Origin: Spirodela intermedia
Lineage: Eukaryota; Streptophyta; Magnoliopsida; Alismatales; Araceae
DNA length: 64,000 nucleotides
NCBI GenBank assembly: GCA_902729315.2
Contig: LR746276.1
Span: 969,169 to 1,033,168 of the forward strand
Direction of reading: 5' to 3'
The translations under genes and the position numbers were made by a program. The notes below the pieces were generated by a model, which saw only the letters and a list, made by a program, of their open reading frames with translations, did not search any database and had not been told where the DNA came from. Below, one piece after another: positions 1 to 16,047 of the stretch. Every line of letters starts with the position of its first letter. Position 1 is the stretch's first letter.

Positions 1-1330
1 AAGACATCGAATCGAAGCAAGCTATGGTGGAAGTCACTCATCCTCCAGCTAAGGAAAGAAAACCATAGTCATCATATCACTTCGTGTCTGAGCCCAACCT
101 GCATCAAATAATTAAAACAATTCGCAGTCAGTAGTTACCATATAAAAGAATATCATCATCTAAAAAATACGTTTAAGAAAGCACAGGACTGATCTACATC
201 CAAAAAAAATAAAATCGACAACCATAAATGCGCTTTCTTTTCCAGAGCAATTCTTGTTAAAGCGATTTGGGTCTGACTAGCCTCTGGACCAGTATGGTTG
301 GGTCCTTCATGCATCTAACGAGATCATGGGCCACGAAGTCCTTCACCAATATCATCCAAACTTTAGTTCACCCTGAAGAGAAGAACATCTGACACGACAG
401 AAAACATTTTCCGGGAATGCTGAAGGATAGATCTGGGTGGAACCCATCCACTTTTAGCTGTCCTCTGTAGTTCAGTCAACCACATTCAAAATATTTTCTG
501 AGTAGATCCAACAACTCCATGTTGTAGCAACGAGAATTGCATTTCTACATCAAACCATGGAGCTTTAAAAAATTAAAATGCACCTGTAATGCATCATCTT
601 CCACAAGGACAGGCACTGAAATATATCCCTTAAAAGCTTGGGTCGACCCCAGTTTGGAGGCTCGCTGGTAATAGGTTCATCCATGTAAACCGGATGAATA
701 ATAAGGCCTATACCCGCATGAATTCCCCATAAAATTTTAGGTATGTGCTGGGGCACTAGAATAAGCATATGACGAGGAACAGTAAACAATGATATGAGAC
801 TAGCCGACAGCCCAGCGCAAAATTTCTCTTTCAAGATAATATATACCGGTGAAATATGACATAAAATATTTGCTCCCTCGAATCACCAGAATATTTCTAG
901 TTTCATATGAATCAAATGAGAGTTCCTTGCAAATTTGCATATCAACAGACGAACCCCCTTCCAAGTTCAGGCATGCAACTTAACTACTTCCTCGTTATTT
1001 CATCGATTAAGACAAACGAAAATATGAGAACAAATTCACGCTGATCATGAATAAAAGTGATTTACGGAGCAATTTTCCCCCACCGTAGGTTGATGGAAAA
1101 AAAAACTGAACACGAAGCCATCAAATGATAGAGGATCGTCGTGGGGACAGAAACAGAAGATTTAGGATCCCAAATTAAGAAGATCCATAATGCTCTTATG
1201 GTCAACCACTACATGAGAGCAATTGCGAAGCCAAGCCGACAAACGGCGACTAGCCCATATACAATCGCAAGCGGACAGATAATAGGCATTTTTGTTTTAT
1301 AATTTAGTATATTTTGAAATAAATTGACTA
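1..1330. other. AT-rich left edge, no firm gene
   Basis: I find no gene here that I can name. On the minus strand 556-843 is open for about 89 codons with a hydrophobic stretch and ends at a donor-like CAG/GTGCAT. A splice acceptor-like CTTCAG lies near 374, but joining the two leads to an early stop in every phase I tried. Open stretches of this length are expected by chance in this window. It could be the 3' end of a minus-strand gene that continues out of the window, but the family is not recognisable. Confidence 0.2.
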
Positions 1331-1737
1331 AATTTGAGCCAAAGGCGGCGTGAAGGTAATCCAAAATGATAATACCAGGCGATTCTTGGAGAAATCGGTG
1401 GCCACACGGATTCGAAGACGCCAGCGAGCACCTGGCCGGGAGAGGAATGGAGGAGAAGAAGAAGAGACGGAAGCTCTTCGCCTGCCGCCGCAGCTCCGAC
1501 GATGCTCCCCCGGTTCAGCCAAGGAGAGGCGATGGATTCCCCCGCGGCGGAAAGCGATCGCCGGCGATGACAAGCAGACGCATCTTCTCGCTCCTTCGCG
1601 TCCCAAAGAATCTCTCAATAAAAACTCCCCAATCTTTACTAATTACGTAGGCAGGATCACTGCTCCCTATCTTTTTTTTTTTAACGAGCCACGTATCCCC
1701 AAAGCCGGCCCAAAGGAGGGTATTATGGTGTAATCGT

Positions 1738-2026
1738 GGGTCGGCCCAGTGTTATGGCCCAATAACCTGATTGTTGAGCAGGCCCAGGGTTTCGGGCCCC
1801 ACGGGAGATAAGATCACCTCCTTTCGATTACAGTATGGCCACCGCCTTCGCGGCCAGACTGGACGAGATGTCGGTTGTACAGACGGTGCGCTACGTCCAT
1901 CGATGTGGGCCCTACAGAGATGTGGTCACCGGGATATATTAAAGCTTCGTAACTACGTGGACCTGCTAACTAGAGGCCCAATAATATCGGTTACCGTTTT
2001 GGCCTTGTCTGGGCCTGGGCCCAGGA
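1738..2026. promoter_or_regulatory. Clusters of GGCCCA/TGGGCC (site II-like) elements
   Basis: Five or more copies of GGCCCA or its complement occur at 1743-1796, and several more at 1975-2026. In plants, site II (TGGGCC/T) elements usually sit just upstream of transcription starts of housekeeping genes. The GC-rich segment 1370-1640 beside them could be a first exon of an unseen minus-strand gene, but I found no start codon in an open frame there. The call is by motif only. Confidence 0.35.
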
Positions 2027-2039
2027 TTCCAGGGCAGAG

Positions 2040-2057
2040 ATAGATAGATAGATAGAG

Positions 2058-2092
<35 letters not shown>

Positions 2093-2263
2093 GGGGGGAG
2101 AGACCATAATTGATCCTGAAAATCAAAGCACGATGGGAGATACTATGAATTTTAGCCTTCCTAGCAGATAATCGAGTCCTATCTCTCTCTCTTTCTCTCT
2201 CTAACGGCAAGGAAAGGGAGAGGAAGTTGCGGAGAAGAGACTAGGAGTTCGAGCTTACCCAGG

Positions 2264-2309
<46 letters not shown>

Positions 2310-3064
2310 AACTGCAAGGAGAAGGTAAAGAAAGTTGCTGAGAAGATATTAGGAATCTAGTCAAATCTCTCTCTCATTCTCCCTCTCTCTCTCTAACGGA
2401 AAGGAAAAGGTGGAGAAAGAAAGTTGGTGAGAAGAGGAGCTGGGAGAGAGAGAGAGAGCATCAAATGCCGTTAAATCCCCGCCGAGGACCTCCTCCGGCC
2501 TGTACAAGCGGGATAAAAATGGCCGTGCCGCCGCCTCCAATTCGAGGCCAGCACAAAGAATCAGACTACCGCCACCACACCTCACCTAATGTACTCAGAG
2601 ATCTTTCCCCTTGTTGGTCACGGGCCGCCGGAGCCACCGTTTGTTAAAGAGTGAGAGAGAGAGCCGCCGCTCACCAGAACCACCTCGAGCCGGATTCTCC
2701 CTCCGAGGGGCCTCTGACCTTGGTCCGCCGCTGCCCACCTCCGATGGGAGAATGCTCCCTGGGGGTGGGCTCACTCCAGACCCATGGCTGCGGCTGTTTG
2801 GGCCGAGCACAGGTCTTCTTCTTGACAAGAGGAGGGACAGCTTCTCTGGGATGGACGCTGCTGGTGGCAGTGGCACCGCCACCGCCACTGCCACCGCCGA
2901 CCGCCGGCCTACCCCCGGGGTTCAGCTTCTTTAGGCGTTTCAGTCCCTGAAACAAGAGAGGGTGCAGCTCATGAACATGCATTCCATCATGGAGAGCAAC
3001 ACCAGGAGGCTATCAGCAATGCTTAAACCCTGTGAGTGATCTAAAGCAAGAGATGGATAGATAG

Positions 3065-3099
<35 letters not shown>

Positions 3100-3105
3100 A
3101 CAACC
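2040..3105. repeat. GA/TC microsatellite-rich stretch
   Basis: Long GA or TC tracts occur at about 2057-2092, 2266-2306 and 3067-3097, with shorter ones at 2180-2202, 2366-2393 and 2443-2458. The segments between also repeat a motif of the form CTAACGG-AAGG-AAGGAGA...AGTTG-GGAGAAGA (2201, 2307, 2392), so part of the block looks like a degraded repeat of about 100 bp. Open frames through these tracts code only Arg-Glu or Leu-Ser runs and are not genes. Confidence 0.7.
2935..3039 (+). pseudogene. Short coding-like fragment of unknown origin
   Basis: These 34 codons read FQSLKQERVQLM...NTRRLSAML and then stop. The composition looks like a charged helix rather than random sequence. The same frame is open upstream from about 2611 but is broken by a TAG directly before this piece, and I see no convincing intron to remove it. 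It may be a pseudogene remnant or the last exon of a gene I could not assemble. I do not recognise the family. Confidence 0.2.
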
Positions 3106-3348
3106 ACACTAGGTCAATATATTAGTGGTTCTTTGGCCTAGTGGGCTCATTAGTACAGCCAACTGGAAGTTTTCACTGGGAGTTATCTGCTCAAAACATC
3201 ACCATAAAGGCAAGCTCTTGACTGAATTAAATTTTTTTTGGTATTTAATACATTGAAAAACAAGAAACGCGGGCTGCGATAAAACTTCTCCTATAAGATA
3301 AATAAGAACATCAAACAAAAATCCTAATGAAAAAAAAAAGATAAAAAG

Positions 3349-8466
<5,118 letters not shown>

Positions 8467-8812
8467 CTCATACCGATTTCCCTGGGCCTAGGGACCCTCT
8501 CCCAGAGCGGGCGACGCTTCCAACAACCGCAGACTGTCCCTGGCGAACAGAAGAGTCCCCCAAACCTCTACCGTCTTCCCTCCGCCACCTCCCCCGAGCT
8601 CCAGTACCACATTACTCTCGGAGGAGGGAATCAATCAACGACGAGATCCGGCCCCTCCGAGCCTCCTCAGTCCCACGAGAAGGCCCCAGACGATTCCACC
8701 CCGTCCTCCCACGCACCCAGCAAGGAGGAGACGCCACCAGAATCCTCCCGCCGGCTAACGGAGACTTCCCACCACAACCACCCACCGGCGAGTCTCCCTG
8801 GAGAACAAAAGC

Positions 8813-8849
<37 letters not shown>

Positions 8850-9676
8850 AGAAAAAGGAGCAAATAGACAAGTAGGACGCGCGAATTTATTAAATCATTA
8901 TTATATTTATTATTAAAATAATAATTAAAAAGTGGTGGTTGCAGTGGTTCAACCAAACGCCTCGCCCGATGGAAGCGCGTTTGGCGGGCCCTTCGTCGTT
9001 CCCGCAAACCCCTCGCTTGCTAAAGATTTACCATCCAACCTCATTCTAAACCGTCCGATCAGTCGATCCGCCATCAAGTTGAGGGTATAAAAGTCCTTTA
9101 TACATTTAACGCCCCTCCCTAGGCCGGCGTCACTTTCCAGTCAAAATAGGGTGTTCTGAGAGACGGGGGGGGAGCAAGATAATCCCCTACAAGCCGACGC
9201 GTGTCGCTTCGATGGATTCTCAGCCGTCAGATCTAGCTTCCCTGCCAGAACGGGATGAGCTGGCAGTTACGGACGGGCGACTCCCGCTACCTGGCGGTTA
9301 CCTTATCCCGTATTGCATCATTTCTTTCCTGCGCCATAAAGAGGGCACGGCCGCTCCGGTAACCGTAAGAGAACATTCACCCCCACGTGAAAGGGTCTTA
9401 CACTGGCGGTCGTCAGAGAAAGCGTGTGTAACCACCGCGGCCGCCGCCGCCGCCGCCGCCGTTTCCTCCTCTGCCAGGCGCTGAGGGAGCTGAAGACCCG
9501 TGAGTTGACAACCCGCGGAATGAAATTTCCAGAAAAACCCCACCAAAGTTTGGTCTTTGCATCCACACCCTCCCTAGCCGCAATTACTCAAGTCCGTGGC
9601 TCGAGCCGCCCCGATTCTATCCAGCTTTTACGGCTCCAATTAGCCAAATCGGTCCAGCCCGGTCCGGCCCGACCTG

Positions 9677-9722
<46 letters not shown>

Positions 9723-10896
9723 ATGTTTGGACTGGTCGTAGCGCCGGCTGCCCGTTGACTCTTACTTCATTGGGCAGCCCAAAATTAGGAACATAAGGAT
9801 TACAGGAGAGACGTCAGGATGCAAAAATAGTAACCACTGCATCGTCATCATGACGTCACAGTGACATGAGGTCATCTACAATCTGCACCCACGGAAAAGT
9901 CCCCCCGTTTCGGTGGGTTTTGAAGGATAAGTCAATCATTGGTTGATTTGTGGTGCTGGGAATCCGATGACTTTGGTCAACGCCACCCCAAATGGTAAAA
10001 TACGAGTGGAGGACTCTGAATGATAGTGAAGGCTGTTGACATTATTTAAGATGTCGAACTAGTCAACTCTAGTTATTTTATCATTTCCCGTGTTTTATCC
10101 CCTGTCATACCCCCCCCCCCCCGGTTAGGGATGTGACCTGGCGGAGTGCTACGTGGTTCGAATGAACGCTCCACCTACCGTGGGTCCCACCTCACGAGTG
10201 ACCAATGTAGCCCGTCAGATCCACAGATCGCTGGCAGAGCCATCGATTGTGTGGACCCCACCCGTGAACCTGACGCCGCAATCCCACCGGCAGGCAGGTC
10301 GACAACGGAAAGCACGTGCGGCATATTCCCCCGCTACGTGGCACGAGTCCGGTAAGAATTTCTAGAGCACCACTAGTCGCATCGCTCTCGGTCTATGCGT
10401 TGACTGGTCAGCGAGGACGTGGTCAGAGAAAGATACCGTCGGGAAAAGCAAGAGCGGGAAGGTTGACCAGGCCATGCGAGGACCGGGTGAGTGTCTTGAC
10501 GGCTGGGTTAGGTGAGGGAAGCGGTGCAAGTCAGCGGGCGAGGCTAGTTGACCATCATCACCGAGTTGGAGGCCCCGTCGGACGGTCGCCAGCTCAGCAT
10601 CTCACAATTGGGGAGGGGAGGGAAGGGAAACGGGGGCTCGACCCTTTATTGAGCCGAAAAACGGGCCGTGAATTGGGCCGCCATGAAATTCTGTTCGGCC
10701 CAATAATGGAGCGGTTCGGAGAGGATAGCGTTGGGCCGGCCCAAAAAGACATTGTCCAGTTGGCAATTGGGAACTCCAGATGTTACCAAAAACATGGTTC
10801 CCTCGACTAAAGGGCTATTTTTTATGGTAACTATAGTTCAATACATTGGTTCTTAATATTATCCTTATGTTTTCTAATGCTTCATCATCCTAATTC

Positions 10897-10946
<50 letters not shown>

Positions 10947-10947
10947 A

Positions 10948-10986
<39 letters not shown>

Positions 10987-12126
10987 ATGTTACGTCTTTT
11001 GAACTTCTACCCACTCCGGAAGTCAAATGTGGATTGGATTGGATGGGCTTGGGCCTCATCAAAATCTGGGCTTGTTCCAGTCCCAACCCTTCATATAATC
11101 TAGAGAGAGAGAGAGAGAGAGCAGGTTGAACCATGGTTACGGTTGATTTTGGGATAGAAGTTGAGAAAGACTAGCCGTAAATGGGTCTTCTGAGGACCGC
11201 CATGTGATGCTTTCAAACTTTTACACTGATTGAGCTTCTTACAGATAGAGGTAGATAGAGAGCGAGAGAGAGAGAGAGAGAGAGAGAGAGTCCAAACCAG
11301 TTAACAGATTGATATGAGCATTCTAATGACCGTTGATCATCTGACTTTCTCTCGTCACTTACAGTAGGGTGGAGTAAATGCCCCCACCCCACCCTCCTGC
11401 ACCTACATTTACTCTCTCTCTCTCTCTCTCTCTCTCTCGCCCCTCCCACCCACCCTGAGAGGACCCTTCATTCATAAAAGCCCAACTGTAGAAACGGAGA
11501 GGACGGGCATCCCCACAAGAAACAAGGGCGAAGGAAGGCATCGCAAGAACATAAATGGGCAGTTAATGCAACCCACAAAGCATCCACACCTAACATACAC
11601 AGTCAGAAGAAGAAGAAGAAGAAGCGGACGAAGACAACCCACTGACAGGGAGGAGGAGTGGGAGGAGGAAGAGTCAATTCCCGAACCAGCAGCCGTCTTC
11701 CCGCCTGATCTCCGATGGCAGGGCAGTTAATGGCCTCTGGTGCGCTCTTGACTCCCCCCCGCTGCTCCCCCTCTCCACTGTTCTCCACCCCGCATCTCTC
11801 TCCACTGTTCAGACTTCTTCTTCCCCGCAGTCCAAAAGAAATCTAAGGAAACAACAGATTCCCGGCAAAAGGACGACGACGACGACGACGACGATAGCTT
11901 CCTTGACGTTCCTGCCTTCGTTCCCGGGTTTTATTGAGCTTCGGCCGCAGATCACCACGGAGACTCCCCCAAAACCCTAGCCCAAGCTGCAGGGCGGAGA
12001 GGGAGGGGATGGGTCTGAAATGCCCAAAATGCCATCGACGGATCGATGGTATTTTCGTCATTTCAGATCATCGCTGCTCTGGAGAGGGACGGTGCTGGTG
12101 AGGGTGATCCGGCCGCCTTGTCTGGT
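8467..12126. other. Intergenic region upstream of JMJ13-like and downstream of HDG5-like
   Basis: No gene recognised. It contains the 5'UTR and promoter of the JMJ13-like gene (roughly 8467-9200), GA/TC tracts at 8815-8849, 9679-9721, 11264-11291 and 11411-11440, a joined (CT)n-(AT)n tract at 10899-10985, a C14 run near 10110, a (GCC)n run near 9440, and a cluster of GGCCCA/TGGGCC elements at 10668-10745. A 90-codon open frame at 9212-9484 is driven by the GCC run and I do not believe it. The GGCCCA cluster could mark a start of transcription that I cannot assign. Confidence 0.6.
10899..10985. repeat. Compound (CT)n-(AT)n microsatellite
   Basis: About 42 bp of CT repeats run into about 34 bp of AT repeats, separated only by GCTAGCC. 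This is a compound simple repeat in the JMJ13-HDG5 intergenic region. Confidence 0.95.
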
Positions 12127-15100
12127 TCACTTGACCTCCGGGAAGGGCGGCGGCGCCGCCTGGTCGGCCCCTGCGCCGCCGGCGAGGGCGGTGCTGATCT
12201 GGTGGACGGCGTTGCAGAGGTGGTTGTTGATGGCATTGACGCTGGAGAGGTTGAGCTTGGCAGAGGGTATCGCGCTGGCGATGATCTGGAGGCCCACGGT
12301 GAGGAGGCAGCCGCCGGCGCCGGCCCCACCGGCAGTGGCGTCCTCGGGGATCGCCGTAGCGGGGAGGACGACGAAGCCCATGGGGAGGAGCGGAATGCAC
12401 GAGGGGTCATCGCCGCTCATCGCCAGCTGGATCCCGTTCACGTCCACGTTGGCGCAGACGACGAGGCTGCCGGCGGTCGGGTGGGTGCTGCTCTCCTGCA
12501 GCATCAGCTCCACGTTCTGGGACGAGTTGCTAGAAGCCTGCATTAAACCCACGTTAGATCCTGCACCACCCACAGAGAGAATGGGAGAGAGAGAGAGAGA
12601 GAGAGAGAGAATAAATCGAAGACCAACAACAGTGCAGCAAGAAAGAGGGTGAGATTTCTGACAGATGAACTGCGCAGACAAACTTGAAGACCCCTCGGCA
12701 ACCCTTCTGAGGCTTATTTACTGTTGCTGTCAATTCAGACGACCAAGGAACCCCCACCTCGCAAGCCCTCCCGCCCACCACCCTAGCTGTCCAGCTACCC
12801 CACACAGAAAGAAGGGAGACTGATGAACTCTTCCGAAAACCTAAAAGACCTACATATCCTGGTTGGATTGTGAGAAAACGGACTTAAAACAGCGCTAAAG
12901 AACACGCCGCTAGCTTATCGGGTGTGCTACGCTGAATTGGGAGAAATGGTGCTTAATTGGGGGTAAGTGGACTAGAAAAAGCATCAGATTATGCCTGTCT
13001 CGAGCGTCTTGTGGAATAAACCCTCTTCTTTAAAGAGAGAGACAGAGAGGACGAAAGAGATGTTTAGGGATCGACGAGAGACGTTAGACTGGGAGAAAAT
13101 AGACCCAAAAAACATCGGATTAGGCTCTTCGCGAGATTGAATGCAAGTCTTCCTATTCTTTCCCAGAGACGAGGAGGGGGAATGAGTTCGGAGAGGAAGA
13201 GCTGGGCTGAATTGGGAGAAGATAGACTAATTGAGCATCATCTGAAGCCCTTCTTGAGCTTACGATAAAACTTGAGGAGCCAAAATAGAGACAGAAGAGA
13301 GAAGAATAATAAGAGGAGTCGAGAAATCTAACTGTTCTTACGTTGATGCGGAGAAGAGAGACGCAGTTCCGCTGGTGGGATCCATTGGCGATGTGAGCCA
13401 CCTCCTGCAGCGAGTTCCCCCCGGAGAGCACGTCCAGCTGGAGCACATTCAACGCCGGAGATCAACATCAGCCTCAGCGGGATCGACTTCTCAGAAATAT
13501 CAATAAACACTCTGATAGAAATGAGGGCCAAGTGCTGCGGCCGAACCTGGGATCTCCTCTTCTCATCCGTCAGAAGCTCGAACACCTGGTCGGCGGAGTA
13601 GGGCAGCCACGTTGTGGATACTGCACAGAGAATGACGCCGTTGGGTTGGCCGGGTTCCATGTTCTTCCTGGTCGTAACCCTAACCGTGTCTCCGGACGAA
13701 TCTGAGAGTGCCGTCCATGACGGTGCAGCCGAGGAGCTGATGTTACTGCAGAAGGTCCTGACCATCCTCTGGGAGAGCTTCATCATGTTCCTCCGGGCCT
13801 CTGGCGAGGGGATCACTGGGGCAATAACCATTCCAACGTATCAGAAATGGTGGATAAAGGTTGTAACAAGCACGTGCTTCTCACTAGATTCTTCTACAAA
13901 TGCAATATCAAAACAGGAATGGCAGATTCTTCTCAGGAGCGGATTTCTGGATTAACTATTCTTCCGCAGAGTGGAATATGGTGGCAGGAATGACCTGGTT
14001 ATGGTCTCCTCAACATGTTGAGTGGAAAAGAGACGGAATATATGAGAAAACAGCGAAGAACATGCACTATCGTCACAAGAGTGGCTCTATTACTGTGTTC
14101 CCATGCTTGATAAACCACCTGGACGTGGTGGAGAAGCGGGGACGTACCTCCAAGATCATTCGGAAATAAACGATTGTTTACTCTAGAAAACAATAAGAGT
14201 AGGTTATGATAAACACGGGTTTCTCTCAAGATCATCCGTCCATGGCCCCGGTATCATAACAATAACAGGACACAAAAACGCGGGGAGTCGGCCGGAAATC
14301 TGGGCAATGCCACCATAAACAAGGGTTTCTCAGTAGATCGTTTTCACGGCAGCATGAAACATCATGAAGAGTCAGTTCCATTCTCGAAGGGAAAATACTA
14401 GACGCTGGTTAAATACCTAGGGCTTCTCCGCTCAAAATTATATAAATAAACCGAACGTATGAAAAAAAATCGTTCGCGAGGGGTCGAGATAAACGCGAAT
14501 TTCAAAGTAGATTGTGGTTCTGTATCATAATAGTCCGTGTATCGAGGGCCGATTCAACCGACAATGCGTGGAAGAAGTCCCAAACACTCGGTCAAATGAT
14601 TGTGAGACTATTCCTAAAGTTTTATTTAGATATAGATTAAGGTTCATCGATGTTAAGTACCTCCAAGATCGGAAATGTTTCTCGCCATGAGGCTGGCAAG
14701 ACGCTCGCACTGGCGTTGAAGGACCGCCAACCATCGTTGCGCGCTGAAGGCCATGCCGCTGCTGACGAGTTGATTGAATATCTGATGCACGGGCTTGTCT
14801 TCAACCTCGGCGAATTCCACCCACGTCACCTGAATGAAGACGGTTGCTCTTATTTAGACTCAGAGCTGTCTTATGCAGTGTGGACCGCGCATGAAGATGG
14901 CGTATGTAGTCTCATTAACCATGAGCAATAAGTAGAGACAGATAGCAACCGTCTTCCCTTTCAGGCGATCTGATTCCAAACGAAAGTACAGATGTCATCC
15001 ATTTCAGGCGATCTTCCCTATATTTTCGATCAAATCAGGCAAAAAGATGGCGCGCGCGCACTAAACTGTGGAATGTTTCTTTGATCTAGTGTAATCCCTC

Positions 15101-16008
15101 AATTTTCGAGCGACAAAATCTATAAGGAAACGTCAAGAACATGCATATTGTAATTATACAAAAAATGATAATTGTAAAAAAAAAAATGTATTAGGTGAAA
15201 TGGGAACTTCTTACAACCAAAAGTTAATATAATAATATTTCTACGAATAATTTCTTACATTTTTATTCTTAATTCCTTATTTTTTACATTTTTTTCCAGT
15301 ATGCTTCAACTAAATATTTTGATCCCATGTCCGGCTAAATCTTCCTAAGTTTTTCAAGCTCACCCAAAGCTTTGACACAGAGAACCGAAACGGAAACAGA
15401 GAAACATATTAAAGGAGAAATCACAGTAATTCACAGAAAAACACATGTAACAGCCGTATAATTTAATATTAAAAATTAAATAGAAAAATACCGTTCAACG
15501 TTCTAGAGAACCCACCAGTCATAAGATTCTCAAATCTTTATTGGAAAGCATGCAAATGGGGCTCACCTTGGAGTACCCATTCGGCATATCCTGAATAACG
15601 CAGCCTGAATGACGCCTTCTGTATCTAGTGAAAGGAACTTGGAGCCCATCATTGAAGCCATCAACTGGGAAATCCACCACTACCCAGGTCCCCTCCTCGG
15701 CATTCTGCTGGCAATACCTGAAGAAGTAAGCCTCTCTCATGGGTACCAAAGGAGAGAGAAACTGGAACTCGCCGTACATCTGCATCGAGAGAGAGAGAGA
15801 GAGCGTGTGAGTGGGCGCAAAGGCCAGTGGAACGTTCCGAATCTATGGAAATTTCATAGGAATTACGAAATTAGTCAACTTAAAATGAGGATTACCAGAT
15901 GAAGAGAGCCATTCCCGTGGCCTGAGATACCAGAGGAAAGCACTTGGATGGTCTTGGCGCTCGAGACGATAGAAGGGAACATCTCTACCCATTTGTTCTG
16001 GACGTATA

Positions 16009-16047
<39 letters not shown>

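Noticed and set aside
9212-9484. 90-codon open frame with an Ala run
   Set aside because: It is driven by a (GCC)n tract. The reverse strand is equally open, and no family features are present.
12046-12546. Plus-strand open frames opposite the HDG5-like last exon
   Set aside because: They are antisense shadows. The minus strand codes the conserved HD-ZIP IV C-terminus in phase with ten upstream exons.
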